A stretch of DNA of 38,194 nucleotides from Pseudomonadota bacterium (GCA_029561145.1 JAKQJM010000055.1:1-38194), one strand, 5' to 3'. Positions 17,310 to 27,000 are shown, numbered from the stretch's first letter. A program made the numbers and translations. Notes: a model not told the origin generated them from the letters alone.

Positions 17310-17373
17310 CCGTTCGGGCCGAATCGTTCGGCGAGGCTCGGGACGGGCCTGTCGAAGGGCCCGGGGCGAACGG
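17310..17373. repeat. Dispersed palindromic repeat 3' of the RND gene
   Basis: Outer arms CCGTTCG (17310-17316) and CGAACGG (17367-17373) enclose GGCTCGGGAC and GGGCC-TGTCGAA-GGCCC-like arms. From general knowledge, this composition resembles the CTTCGACAGGCTCAGG-type extragenic repeats scattered through many proteobacterial genomes. No second copy was found in this window. Confidence 0.45.
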
Positions 17374-17379
17374 TATTCG

Positions 17380-17401
17380 CGGGCCCGATCGATCGGGCCC
17401 G
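17380..17401. terminator. Perfect 22-bp palindrome between convergent genes
   Basis: CGGGCCCGATC is followed by its exact reverse complement GATCGGGCCCG with no loop bases. It lies midway between the convergent RND and VIT-like genes. As RNA it would form a strong GC-rich hairpin on either strand and could be a bidirectional terminator, although no T-run follows. A DNA-binding site is the alternative. Confidence 0.4.
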
Positions 17402-17486
17402 AAGGCAGCCGGCAGCCGCGTGTTCCCGTCAGCGCGAGCACGAATTGAGCGAACTCGTGATCGTCATTGCGCCGGCGGGGCGCTGA

Positions 17487-18197
17487 TCAGACCGCGCCCG
17501 AACCGGCCTCGAAAAGACTGCCGATCCAGGCCGTTGCGAGCATGGCCAGCGTGCTCCAGAGCACGACGCGCGCTGCGCCCTTCAGCGCGCTGGCACCGCC
17601 GGCCCGCGCGGCCACCGCGCCAAGCACGGCCAGAAAGACGAGCGAAGAAACCATGATGCCGACGACGCGATGTGCATCCGGCAGCAGGAAAGCGCTCAAC
17701 AACGGCAGGGAGGCGCCGGACGAAAAGGCGGCTGCCGAGGCGAGCGCCGCTTGCATCGGTCGCGCGCGAAACTCCGGGGTGATGCCGAGCTCATCCCTCG
17801 CATGCGCGGCGAGCGCGTCGTGCGCGGTAAGCTGCTCGGCGACCTGCGCAGCCAGCTTTGGCTCAAGTCCGCGCTTGATGTAGATCCCGGCGAGTTCCTT
17901 CAGCTCCTGCTGCGGGCTGCTTTCGAGTTCGCGGCGCTCGGTCGCCAGATCGGCGTTCTCGGTATCGGCCTGCGAACTGACCGATATGTATTCTCCAGCC
18001 GCCATCGAGAACGCCCCGGCAATCAAGCCGGCCACGCCCGCGACCATGATGCTCGCCGATGAGGCATGCGAAGCGGCCACGCCGACGATGAGACTGGCCG
18101 TCGAGACGATGCCGTCATTGGCGCCGAGCACCGCGGCGCGCAGCCAGTTGACGCGATCGGTGCGATGGGATTCGCGGTGGCGCCTCGGCATGGTCAT
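17487..18197 (-). CDS. VIT1/CCC1 family transporter (iron/manganese)
   Basis: A 236-residue membrane protein of the vacuolar-iron-transporter family. Residues about 15-80 carry the signature LRAAVLGANDGIVSTASLIVGVA and AGAFSMAAGEYISVSSQAD. A charged cytoplasmic loop (80-150, ESSPQQELKELAGIYIKRGLEP…) follows, then three more helices. Family members export Fe2+ or Mn2+ from the cytosol; which metal is used here cannot be told. Either of two start codons two residues apart is possible. It follows the Mpo1-like gene by 23 bp on the same strand and so is probably the second gene of a two-gene operon. Confidence 0.9.
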   Translation of the reverse strand: MTMPRRHRESHRTDRVNWLRAAVLGANDGIVSTASLIVGVAASHASSASIMVAGVAGLIAGAFSMAAGEYISVSSQADTENADLATERRELESSPQQELKELAGIYIKRGLEPKLAAQVAEQLTAHDALAAHARDELGITPEFRARPMQAALASAAAFSSGASLPLLSAFLLPDAHRVVGIMVSSLVFLAVLGAVAARAGGASALKGAARVVLWSTLAMLATAWIGSLFEAGSGAV

Positions 18198-18220
18198 TCA
18201 GGCGGATCGCGGAGATCGGT

Positions 18221-18685
18221 TCAGTAGCCGATGTGCAGGCGACGCATCACCTTGCCGGCGAGCCAGGCCGGGCCGATCAGCAGATAGGCCAGGTCCGTGA
18301 AGAACGACGGGCGCGCGCCCTCGATCATGTGGCCGATGAATTGGCCGATCCAGGCCGCGACGAACACGGCGGCCGCGCTCCACAACAGCGTGGTTGGACC
18401 AAGCGCGCGATACAGGCCTTCGGTCACCAGGCCGAACACGATGAAGACCAGCAGCATCGCTGCACCTATGGGCTTTGACATTTTCCAGTAAAACGCAAAA
18501 GCGCCAATCATCGCCATGCCGCACCAGAATCCGGGGCGACCGATCGAGGCCGGCACCGGGATCACCCAGAGCGCGGCGATCACCGCCCACAGGATCAACG
18601 GCACGCAGACCCAGTGGACAAGACGATTGACCGGGTTGCGGTGATCCTTGCTGTAGTTTCCGAACCACTCGTTGACGCTGCGCAT
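18221..18685 (-). CDS. DUF962 / Mpo1-like membrane protein
   Basis: A 154-residue protein with four predicted membrane helices and the DUF962 landmarks YSKDHRNPVNRLVHWVCVPL at residues 11-30 and WIGQFIGHMIEGARPSFF in the C-terminal half. The conserved histidines (H15, H24, H118 region) correspond to iron ligands in yeast Mpo1, a 2-hydroxy fatty acid dioxygenase of sphingoid-base breakdown. Bacterial substrates are unknown. GGAG lies 8 bases before the ATG. It is the first gene ahead of the VIT-like transporter, which hints at an iron link, but that is inference. Confidence 0.88.
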   Translation of the reverse strand: MRSVNEWFGNYSKDHRNPVNRLVHWVCVPLILWAVIAALWVIPVPASIGRPGFWCGMAMIGAFAFYWKMSKPIGAAMLLVFIVFGLVTEGLYRALGPTTLLWSAAAVFVAAWIGQFIGHMIEGARPSFFTDLAYLLIGPAWLAGKVMRRLHIGY

Positions 18686-18744
18686 GGGTATGCTCCGACG
18701 ATCAGGTTGCCAGGGAGGCGTTCAGGGATTGCAGTGAGCGGGTC

Positions 18745-19431
18745 TCAGTGGCGGGTTGCTGCAGGATCATGCCATCCGTCCGGATTGCGGGATATCTTGA
18801 GCGAATGCAGCGGCGAGCTGTACCACTCGACCAGGATGCCTTTCTGGAAGCGCACCCAGGACGGACCATACGTCCAGCGATCGCCTTCGTCGGTGGTCGG
18901 CGCACCAGCCAGCTCGATGACGTAGGCCTTCGGCATACCGAACTGCAGGCCGTCGACGGACGGCGACGATCGTGCGGGCGCGGGGTTGGCGCTGTGGAAT
19001 GCCGGTGCAACATCGATCATGTCCGACAACCCGGGCTCGTCCGGAATCTGCGACACAAGGAACCAGACCGCCGCCGTCGCAACCAGCAGCGCGGCGATGA
19101 AGCGCCACGATCCGTTGCGTGGTGCGGCCGCCGGCGGGACAGGGTGAGCAGGTCGTGTTGCATTGTTCCTGCGCTCGGGATGGCTCGGTGCAATCGCACC
19201 AGGCAGCCGACCGTGCTGGCGATGGAACTGCACTCCAGCCTCGTAGAGCGCGGTCAGGCTTTGCAGGTGTTCGGTCGCGAGGTGCTGCGAAATGGCGTCC
19301 TTCGCACTGAGCCGATCCGGATGCACCGCGGATACGCGGCGACGATAGGCTAGCTTGAGGTCGTCGATATCCGCGCCGGGTTCCAACTGGAACTCGCGAT
19401 ACAGACGCAAGAAGTCGACGTTACGGACCAT
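18745..19431 (-). CDS. Membrane-anchored J-domain protein with a novel C-terminal domain
   Basis: A 228-residue protein. Residues 5-70 form a J-domain (FLRLYREFQLEPGADIDDLKLAYRRR, then AVHPDRLS with the HPD tripeptide) that would stimulate a DnaK/Hsc partner. A Pro/Ala-rich stretch and one membrane helix (about 108-125, WRFIAALLVATAAVWFLV) follow. The last about 65 residues (GMPKAYVIELAGAPTTDEGD then RWTYGPSWVRFQKGILVEWY) would be periplasmic and resemble small SmpA/OmlA-like beta domains with a G-x-P-x-x-V-x-x-x-x-G-x-P pattern. The J-domain would be cytosolic. It is transcribed in the same direction as purC, 111 bp downstream. Confidence 0.75.
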   Translation of the reverse strand: MVRNVDFLRLYREFQLEPGADIDDLKLAYRRRVSAVHPDRLSAKDAISQHLATEHLQSLTALYEAGVQFHRQHGRLPGAIAPSHPERRNNATRPAHPVPPAAAPRNGSWRFIAALLVATAAVWFLVSQIPDEPGLSDMIDVAPAFHSANPAPARSSPSVDGLQFGMPKAYVIELAGAPTTDEGDRWTYGPSWVRFQKGILVEWYSSPLHSLKISRNPDGWHDPAATRH

Positions 19432-19502
19432 GCTTCACCCTGCTGCGCGACGATGCCGGAATTCCACCCGGCCCGGCTCCGGTTCGCGGCATCCCCGCAG
19501 CC

Positions 19503-19508
19503 AGTATA
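19503..19508 (-). promoter_or_regulatory. Candidate -10 element of the J-domain protein gene
   Basis: On the minus strand the sequence reads TATACT, 72-77 bases before the start codon, in the gap after purC. The -35 region is GC-rich and not convincing. It suggests that the J-domain gene can be transcribed apart from purC. Confidence 0.3.
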
Positions 19509-19542
19509 GCCAAGGCCGGCGGTCCGCGGCGGCTGTCCCCGC

Positions 19543-20439
19543 TCAATCGATGCGCTGGTCGGTCAGCCGATACAGGGCCTCGGCGTACCGGCCGGCGGTT
19601 CCCTCGATGATTGCGGCCGGAACCGATGGACCGGGCGACTGCTTGTTCCAGTCGAGCGTTTCCAGATAGTCGCGGACGTACTGCTTGTCGAAACTCGGCG
19701 GACTGATTCCCACGCGATATTCCTCAACCGGCCAGAATCGCGACGAGTCCGGCGTCAGCATCTCGTCCATGACATACAGCTTGCCCGAGGCATCGGTACC
19801 GAACTCGAGTTTGGTGTCGGCAATCAGGATCCCGCGCGTCGCCGCGTAGCCAGCGGCGAACCGATAGATCGCCAGGGTCGCATCGCGCACCTGCTCGGCC
19901 AGGTCGGCACCGACCTGTTTGACGAGCGTGTCGAAGTCGACGTTCTCGTCATGGTTTCCGACCGCTGCCTTGGTCGAGGGCGTGAAGATCGGCTCGGGCA
20001 GGCGCTCGGCCTGGCGCAGGCCGCGTGGCAGCGTGATCCCGCACAAGCTGCCGCTGGCCGTGTAGTCCTTCCAACCCGATCCGATCAGGTATCCACGCGC
20101 GATCGCTTCGAAGGGGACCGGCTTGAGCCGCTTGCCGATCACGCTGCGGCGCGCATAGAGATCGGGATCGACAGCGTCCGGCAATACCTCGGAGACGGGA
20201 CGGCCGGTCAGGTGGTTCGGCATCACCGCCGCGGTTTTCGCGAACCAGAAATTCGACATCTGGGTCAGCATCTCGCCCTTGCCCGGGATCGGATCCGGCA
20301 GCACCACATCGAACGCACTCAGGCGATCGGTCGCGACGATCAGCAACTGCTCGTCGGGCAAGGCGTAGACATCGCGCACCTTGCCGCGATGGATCAGTTC
20401 AAGGCCGGGAAGGTGCGAGTTGGACAGCGTTGTGGGCAC
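19543..20439 (-). CDS. purC: Phosphoribosylaminoimidazole-succinocarboxamide synthase (SAICAR synthetase)
   Basis: It catalyses the ATP-dependent joining of aspartate to CAIR in purine synthesis. The family landmarks are complete: [13 protein letters not shown] for ATP binding, [44 protein letters not shown] and [13 protein letters not shown]. The frame is open upstream to 20532, but the family N-terminus (M/V-PTTLxNSxLPG) begins at the GTG of 20439, giving 298 residues. A GTG start with only a weak RBS is assumed. The monofunctional enzyme stands apart from other pur genes. Confidence 0.95.
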   Translation of the reverse strand: MPTTLSNSHLPGLELIHRGKVRDVYALPDEQLLIVATDRLSAFDVVLPDPIPGKGEMLTQMSNFWFAKTAAVMPNHLTGRPVSEVLPDAVDPDLYARRSVIGKRLKPVPFEAIARGYLIGSGWKDYTASGSLCGITLPRGLRQAERLPEPIFTPSTKAAVGNHDENVDFDTLVKQVGADLAEQVRDATLAIYRFAAGYAATRGILIADTKLEFGTDASGKLYVMDEMLTPDSSRFWPVEEYRVGISPPSFDKQYVRDYLETLDWNKQSPGPSVPAAIIEGTAGRYAEALYRLTDQRID

Positions 20440-20788
20440 GATCGGATACCGGGCGGGGCAGGACGACAGTTTAAGGCAAGGCTGATCCGCCAACCCAATC
20501 ATCATTGCGATCCGGAGCTGTCCGCTCCGCATCCACGTCGACTCATGCCTGATCCGGGTTCTCGCTAGCGGCTTCAGTCGCGATGCGCTTTGACCAGCCA
20601 GGCTTGCCAGCCGGCGTCCGCGTCCCGGCCGTGTAAAATCGCCGCTCGATCCGCCCGGAAGGCTGCTGGATGCCGCGACACCCCCGGTTCTGCTCTCCGT
20701 TCAACCTTACTTGCACTGCGCTTTGCAACCAGGACTGCCGATTGGCCACGGCAGCCGGTTCCTGCAAGGCCACCGGACCCATTCGCGC
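20440..20788. other. Divergent gap between purC and djlA
   Basis: About 349 bp without a supported gene. A possible -10 TAAAAT lies at 20634-20639 toward djlA, with no -35 at proper spacing (TTGCCA at 20604-20609 is too far away). No hairpin, riboswitch or repeat was recognised. Open frames here have no family character. Confidence 0.4.
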
Positions 20789-21574
20789 ATGAGCATCATT
20801 GGCAAGGTCGTCGGCGCCATCCTCGGCCTGATCGTTTTCCGCAACTTCTTCGGCATGCTGATCGGTGCTTTCGCCGGGCACATGTTCGACCTCAGTGTGG
20901 TCCAGTCGCGGCGCCAGGGCGGCGGCTCGTCCTTTATCGAACCGCTGTTCGCGTTCGCCGGTGCGCTGGCCAAATCCGATGGCCGTGTTTCCGAGCAGGA
21001 AATCCGTGCCTGCGAGCGCTTGATGGATCGTCTGCGTCTCGATGCCGATCTGCGACGCGTCGCGATCGAGCAGTTCAACGTCGGCAAGGCGCCTGAATTC
21101 GAAGTGCATCGCGTCGTCAGCGAGCTCAGGGCTTGGACGCGGGGTCGACGCGATCTGGCCTTCCTCCTGCTCGACATGCTGCTCGATCTCGTCTATGCGG
21201 AAGGCACGCTCGCCGCGAACAAGCTCGACATGGTGCGCAAGCTGTGCTGGGCGCTCGGTGTCAGCGATGCCGAACTTGCCGCGGTCTCGGCGATGAAGGG
21301 ATACGGCCCCGCCTACAGCGGGCCGCAGGGTGGATATTCCGGCCAGCGCCCGCCGCGCAATACGGTGCCTGCAGCGGATCCCTACGTCGTGCTCGGCATT
21401 CCGCGTGAGTCCGATCCGCGCGACATCAAACGTGCCTATCGCAAGCTCATGAGCCAGCACCATCCCGACAAGCTCGGCAACGTGCCTGCGGAACTCAAGC
21501 ACGGCGCCGAAGCGCGCGCGAGGGAGATCAATGCGGCGTACGAGCGCATCAAGTCCGAGCGCGGCTTCACCTGA
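20789..21574 (+). CDS. djlA: DjlA-type membrane J-domain co-chaperone
   Basis: A 261-residue type III membrane protein. A single N-terminal helix (residues 5-28, VVGAILGLIVFRNFFGMLIG) carries the Gly-spaced pattern of DjlA. A TerB-like helical domain (about 48-160, FAGALAKSDGRVSEQEI…) follows, then a Gly/Pro/Tyr-rich linker, and a C-terminal J-domain (195-261) with MSQHHPDKLG containing HPD. In E. coli DjlA works with DnaK and influences the Rcs envelope-stress relay. The start at 20789 is chosen because the membrane helix begins there; the RBS is weak. It is divergent from purC, whose other flank carries a second membrane J-domain gene. Confidence 0.92.
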   Translation: MSIIGKVVGAILGLIVFRNFFGMLIGAFAGHMFDLSVVQSRRQGGGSSFIEPLFAFAGALAKSDGRVSEQEIRACERLMDRLRLDADLRRVAIEQFNVGKAPEFEVHRVVSELRAWTRGRRDLAFLLLDMLLDLVYAEGTLAANKLDMVRKLCWALGVSDAELAAVSAMKGYGPAYSGPQGGYSGQRPPRNTVPAADPYVVLGIPRESDPRDIKRAYRKLMSQHHPDKLGNVPAELKHGAEARAREINAAYERIKSERGFT

Positions 21575-21637
21575 CCGATCGCACGAGTCGCCCGGAGTGA
21601 CCGCTGTCGATGCGTCGCGCTTCGGCCGACCCGGCGA

Positions 21638-22912
21638 TCAGGCGCCGTCGACCGCTTCGCGAAATCCACCGATCGCGACGACCACATCGCTCAGCGCGGC
21701 GCGCTCGACTTCGCTCAGGTAGGGATTCCAAAGATCGAAGATCAGCACCACGCGGGTCTGGCGACTGCGATTCCAGGCTTCGTGTTCGTAGGTGTCGTCG
21801 AACACCACCACCTTGCCTTCCTGCCAGGCATGCAGCTCGCCGCCTACATTCAGCGCGCAATCCTCGGGGATGATCAGCGGCAGATGACCGACGACCCGGG
21901 TGTTGGTGACGCCACGATGCAGGGCCAGATGGGTTCCCGGGGTGAAAACCGAAAACAGGGTTTCGGGCGCATGCCGCGGTACGCGCGCCAGCGGCAGGCT
22001 GTCGAGCGATTCGCTCGTATGCGGGCAACTCGCGTGATTCTCGTTGCGTCGTTCGCCATGCCGGTAGAAGTAGTAGCCGTTCCAGCTCGGTGGATCGACC
22101 GTGCTGCTCAGGTTGTGCGATTCGAGCTCCGCATTGAGGAAGACGCGCTCGCGCCCGGCTTCGGTCGGCAGCAGGCGCAACAACTCCTCGCGAATCCGCG
22201 GGGTGCGCGACTCGAGATCCTCGATCCACGGAAACACCGAGCGATCGAGATAGGCGCTGGTCGGCAGGCCGGGAAAATACAGGAAGGTCGGGCGCTGGCG
22301 ATCGTCCGCATAAACCGGCGCTTCTTCGCCTAGGTAGATGCGCAGGCAATGTTCGACACGAGCCAGCGAGGCGCGCCCGTATTTCTGCACCAGCGGTTCG
22401 AGCAAGCCGAACAACAATCCGCGCCGACCGCCGCGAATCACCAGAACGGCATGTTCGACCAGAGGCCGCAGGCCCGGCGGAGTCGTCGCCGGATCCAGCC
22501 AGCGACCGAGCGCCTGCGCCTGTTTTATCGCACGCGCATAGTGCGGTAGTGCCTGGTCCAGCTCGCCCTGGAATTCCAGCATCGCAGCCAGATGCAAACG
22601 CGACAGGTTGTGTTCCGGATTGACGCGCACGGCTTCTTCATAGGCCCTCCACGCGCTCGCCGAATCGCCAACCGCCTCGTGTGCGAGGCCGATCCGCAGC
22701 GACAGGCTGGCATCCGTCGGCGTCAATGCGTGGGCCTGCTGCAGCAATCCCAGCGCCCGCGCCGCATCGCCGCGCTCCATGCTTGTCATGGCCAGATAGC
22801 TCAGTGCCTCGACGTTCCCGGGCGTGCCCTCGAGAATGCGCTGATAGGCATCTTCGGCCTCCTGCCAGCGGCCTTGACGCGCCAGCTCCTGCGCTTCGAG
22901 TGGGGAAATCAT
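21638..22912 (-). CDS. TPR-containing aspartyl/asparaginyl beta-hydroxylase domain protein
   Basis: A 424-residue cytosolic protein. Residues 1-140 form about four tetratricopeptide repeats (AEDAYQRILEGTPGNVEAL, ALGLLQQAHALTPTDASL, AWRAYEEAVRVNPEHNLS, and so on). The C-terminal part (about 225-400) is the AspH fold of 2-oxoglutarate/Fe(II) oxygenases: LFSVFTPGTHLALHRGVTN, HLPLIIPEDC and VVVFDDTYEHEAWN. The two histidines in LALHRG and TYEHEAWN are the iron ligands (the family uses a two-His site), and RVVLIFDLWNP contributes 2-oxoglutarate binding. It may hydroxylate a protein side chain held by the TPR module. GGAG is 12 bases before the ATG, somewhat far. Confidence 0.9.
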   Translation of the reverse strand: MISPLEAQELARQGRWQEAEDAYQRILEGTPGNVEALSYLAMTSMERGDAARALGLLQQAHALTPTDASLSLRIGLAHEAVGDSASAWRAYEEAVRVNPEHNLSRLHLAAMLEFQGELDQALPHYARAIKQAQALGRWLDPATTPPGLRPLVEHAVLVIRGGRRGLLFGLLEPLVQKYGRASLARVEHCLRIYLGEEAPVYADDRQRPTFLYFPGLPTSAYLDRSVFPWIEDLESRTPRIREELLRLLPTEAGRERVFLNAELESHNLSSTVDPPSWNGYYFYRHGERRNENHASCPHTSESLDSLPLARVPRHAPETLFSVFTPGTHLALHRGVTNTRVVGHLPLIIPEDCALNVGGELHAWQEGKVVVFDDTYEHEAWNRSRQTRVVLIFDLWNPYLSEVERAALSDVVVAIGGFREAVDGA

Positions 22913-23240
22913 GCGAATGCGAAGCTCCAGGCGTGATCGATCGCCCTCAGTTTCTCATGATTCATAAAGGTCAAGGAAATCGCAGGAGAGATGCGGTCCG
23001 TCGAAGCAGGGGGCGAACCTGATGGCACATCGCGTCGCCGTCCTGCGCCGCTCTGCGTGGCGAACTGCCAGGAGCGTGCGCCATGCGCCGCTGGATCTTC
23101 CGTATTCCACCGGTTGCGATGGCGGTGATACCGCGCGCGGGCGTCGGGCACGCGCCGAGCGTGTCCTGTTGATCGATTCCTGCTTGCCGTCGGGGTCGCG
23201 ATGGTCGAGCATCCACATTCCGCACGAACCGATCGCCACC
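22913..23240. other. Divergent gap between the hydroxylase gene and rpe
   Basis: 328 bp with no recognised gene family. It must hold promoters for both flanking genes, but no clear -35/-10 pair was found. The only translatable feature of note is the 29-codon frame at 23083-23172. Confidence 0.4.
23083..23172 (+). CDS. Possible 29-residue small protein upstream of rpe
   Basis: An ATG preceded by AGGAG with 8-base spacing opens a 29-codon frame ([20 protein letters not shown]…) ending in TGA, 68 bp before rpe. The ribosome-binding site is better than that of rpe. The peptide is basic then hydrophobic. It may be a leader or small protein, or a chance ORF in GC-rich DNA; I recognise no family. 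Confidence 0.25.
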   Translation: MRRWIFRIPPVAMAVIPRAGVGHAPSVSC

Positions 23241-23915
23241 ATGTCCAAGTCCCCCTGCGTCATTGCGCCCTCGATCCTTTCGGCCGATTTCGCCCGTCTC
23301 GGCGACGAGGTCGATGCAGTGATCGCCGCGGGCGCGGACTGGGTGCATTTCGACGTCATGGACAACCACTACGTGCCGAACCTGACGATCGGACCGCTGG
23401 TCTGCGAAGCCTTGCGCAAGCATGGCGTCACCGCGCCGATCGACGTGCACCTGATGGTCAAGCCGGTCGATCGCATCATTCCGGATTTTGCCAGGGCCGG
23501 TGCGAGCCTGATCAGTTTTCATCCCGAGGCCTCCGAGCATGTCGATCGCAGCATCCAGCTGATCCACGCCAGCGGCTGCAAGGCGGGACTCGTGTTCAAT
23601 CCGGCAACGCCGCTCAACCATCTCGACCACGTGCTCGACCAGCTCGACCTGGTCCTGATCATGTCGGTCAATCCGGGATTTGGCGGGCAGAGTTTCCTGC
23701 CGTCGGCACTCGACAAGCTGCGTCGCGTGCGCGAGCGGATCGATCGCAGCGGGCGTGATATCCGGCTCGAGATCGATGGCGGCGTGAAGGTCGACAACAT
23801 CGCCGAGATTGCGCGGGCCGGCGCCGATACCTTCGTCGCGGGTTCGGCGATCTTCGGCAAGCCTGACTACGCGGCCGTGGTCGCGGCGATGAAAGGCGCC
23901 GTCGCGGCGGCCTGA
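23241..23915 (+). CDS. rpe: Ribulose-phosphate 3-epimerase
   Basis: It interconverts ribulose 5-phosphate and xylulose 5-phosphate in the pentose phosphate pathway. The 224-residue TIM barrel carries [17 protein letters not shown] at the N-terminus, the metal and acid/base region [41 protein letters not shown] (phosphate loop), the catalytic Asp in LEIDGGV, and VAGSAIFG. The start is the ATG at 23241; the open frame continues upstream to 23022 but the added residues are not conserved-looking. It is followed after 110 bp by the tricorn-like gene. Confidence 0.96.
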   Translation: MSKSPCVIAPSILSADFARLGDEVDAVIAAGADWVHFDVMDNHYVPNLTIGPLVCEALRKHGVTAPIDVHLMVKPVDRIIPDFARAGASLISFHPEASEHVDRSIQLIHASGCKAGLVFNPATPLNHLDHVLDQLDLVLIMSVNPGFGGQSFLPSALDKLRRVRERIDRSGRDIRLEIDGGVKVDNIAEIARAGADTFVAGSAIFGKPDYAAVVAAMKGAVAAA

Positions 23916-24025
23916 TTGCGCGCGGCAGCTGCGGGCATCCCGCAACGAGACATGCCTTCCGGCCATCGGGTTTCCGGCGCCGAGACGCTAAGATGCGGGA
24001 TTGTCCGTTGTCGTGGAGTCTGTCG

Positions 24026-27000
24026 ATGCGTCTGGTTATTCCCGTTGCCGTGCTCGCCTTCGGTGCAGCATCCGTTGCCCAGGCCATGCCGGCTGGCGAC
24101 TCGCGCCTGCTGCGCTTTCCCGATATCTGCGGCGATGCGATCGCCTTCGTCCAGGCCGGCGACATCTACACGGTGGCGGCGAACGGCGGAACCGCGCTGC
24201 GTCTGACCTCGCATCCGGGACAGGAGCTGTACCCCAAATTCTCGCCGGACTGCCGCACGATCGCGTTCTCGGCCGAATACGATGGCACGCGCCAGGTCCA
24301 TGTGATCCCGGCCAGCGGCGGCGAGCCGAAACAGTTGACCTGGTACAACGACATCGGCGCGCAGCCGGTGCGTGGCGGCACCGATTACCGCGTGCTCGAC
24401 TGGACCCCGGACGGCAGGAATGTACTCGTGCGCGCCAATCGCGTGGCGACCGACGATCGCGGTGGCCGACCGTATCTCGTGCCTGTCGATGGCGGCATGG
24501 AAGTACCGCTGGCCGTTCCCGAAACCGGCGGTGGCATGTTGTCGCCGGACGGCAAGACCTATGTGTACACCCCGATCGATCGCGAGTTCCGCAGCTGGAA
24601 ACGCTACCGCGGCGGTCGCGCGCAGGATGTCTGGACCTACGATCTCGCCAGCAACAGTACAAGGCGCCTGACCGACAATCCGGCCACCGACAACCAGCCA
24701 ATGTGGATAGGCGACACGGTCTACTTCACGTCGGATCGCAACTACACGATGAACCTGTTCGCGATGCCGGCCCAGGGCGGCGAAGCGCGACAGCTCACCA
24801 CGTTCACCGATTTCGATGTGCTCTGGCCGAGCGCCGGCAAGGACGCGATCGTGTTCGAAAACGGTGGCGCGATCTGGCGCTTCGACCCGAAGACGGAGCA
24901 GGCGGCACGCGTGCCGATCCGTGTCACCGGCGACTTCGCGCAGACTGTTCCGGGCTGGAAGAACGTCGCCGGCCAGGTCGAGTCGTTTGACCTGAATGCC
25001 GATGGCACGGCCTATGTATTCGCGGCGCGCGGCGAACTTTTCCGGGTCAGCGGCAAGGAGCCCGAGATCCGCAACATTTCGCGCACGCCCGATGCACGTG
25101 AACTCGGTGCAAGCCTGTCGCCGGATGGTCGGACCGTCGCCTATCTCTCCGATGCGAGCGGCGAGTACGAAATCTACCTGCAGGACCTGGCCGGCGGCGC
25201 GCCGCGACAGATCACCCGCGATGGTGACGTCTGGCGTTTTGCGCCGGTGTATTCGCCGGATGGCCGTCATCTCGCCTACGCCGACAAGCGGCAACGCCTG
25301 CGCATCGTCGACATTGCCAGGGGCAGTACGCGCGACGTCGATACCGCGCACCATGACGACATCACCGAATACCGCTGGTCGCCCGACGGCCAGTGGCTGG
25401 CGTATACGCTGGAGAGTGACGCCGGCCTGACCCGGATCTGGCTGTACTCGCTCAAGGACGGCTCGCGCACAGCCGTCACCGAAGCGACATCGGCGGCGTC
25501 GAGTCCGGCGTTCGATCCGAAAGGGCGCTGGTTGTATTTCCTTTCCAGTCGCGACTACAACCTGCAGTTCAGCGCCTTTGAACAGAACTACCTTTACACG
25601 AATGCGACGCGCATCTATGCAGTGAGCCTCGCTGCCGAGGGTCCCTTCCTTTACGCAGACGCCGTGGCGACCAAGTCGCCGGCTGATGACGCCGGTCCGG
25701 CGAAGCACGAGGTGTCGATCCTGCATGTCGAGCCGCAAGGCATGATCGGCCGCGAACAGGTCCTCAAGGCCGCCAGTGGCAACTACCAACGACTGCAGGC
25801 CGGTGAGGATGCGGTGTACTTCGGTGCCAACAGTGGCGGCCGCGACGAGAATGCCTTCGAGCTGCGCGCGCTCGCCCTCGATGCAGACAAGGAAGTCACC
25901 GTTGCGCGCGGTCTCGATGATTTCCGCATCGCCGCCGATGGCAAGCATGCTCTGGTCCAGTACAGCGGCAAGTTCGCCGTGGTCGAGCCCAAGCCTGACC
26001 AGGATCTGGCCAAGGCCACGCTGGATCTTTCGCAGATGAAGATGCTGATCGATCCGCCACGCGAATGGCGCCAGGAATTCGTCGATGGCTGGCGCATCCT
26101 GCGCGACTGGTTCTATGACCCGGGCGTGCATGGCGGCATTGAGCGCTGGAATGCGGTTCGCGCGCGCTACGAACCGCTGGTTGACTACGTCGCCAGCCGT
26201 CAGGATCTCGACTACCTGTTCCAGGAGCTGGTCGGCGAAGTCCAGTCGGGGCATGTCTATGTGCAGCAAGGCGATCAGCCGAAACTTGAACGCACGCCGG
26301 GTGGATTGCTCGGCGCCGAAATCGTGGCCGATGCTTCAGGCTACTTCCGCATTGCGCGCATCATGCCGGGGGCGAACTGGGATCCGCGCAACCGTTCGCC
26401 GCTGACCGAGCCCGGCGTGTCGATCCGCGAAGGTGATTTCATCCTCGCGGTCGATGGCGTCGACGCGCGGACGGTGAAGAATTTCTACCAGCTGTTGCAA
26501 GGCAAGGGCGGCCGCAAGGTCACGCTGCGCATCAACTCGCGGGCCGACGCGAATGGAAGCCGTGAACAACGCGTCGAGACCCTGACCTCCGAGTTGAACC
26601 TGCGCTATGCCGGCTGGGTGGCGGCGCGGCGCGCCCTGGTCGATCGCCTGTCGGCGGGCCGCATCGGATACATCCACCTGCCGAACACGGCCGTCGACGG
26701 CAACCGCGAACTGTTCCGCGGCATGCTTGCCTATGCCGACAAGGACGCGCTGATCATCGACGATCGCTACAACGGTGGCGGCTTCATTCCGGACCGAATG
26801 GTCGAACTGCTCGCGCGCAAGCCGCTCAACTACTGGAAGCGGCGCGGACTCGAGCCCGTCGCCACGCCGATGCTTTCGCACAACGGTCCGAAGGCGATGC
26901 TGATCAACGGGCTGTCGAGTTCGGGCGGCGATGCGCTGCCCTATTATTTCCGCAAGCTCGGCCTCGGCAAGCTGATCGGAACGCGCACCTGGGGTGGACT

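Noticed and set aside
17380-17401. Phage or integron attachment site
   Set aside because: No integrase, tRNA or direct repeat nearby; a terminator or protein-binding palindrome explains it better.
20440-20532. ATG-initiated N-terminal extension of PurC
   Set aside because: The extra 31 residues do not resemble the family; the GTG at 20439 gives the expected N-terminus.
23867-26269. 800-codon open frame on the minus strand
   Set aside because: Antisense to the tricorn-type gene, whose signal peptide, RBS and active site are all clear.
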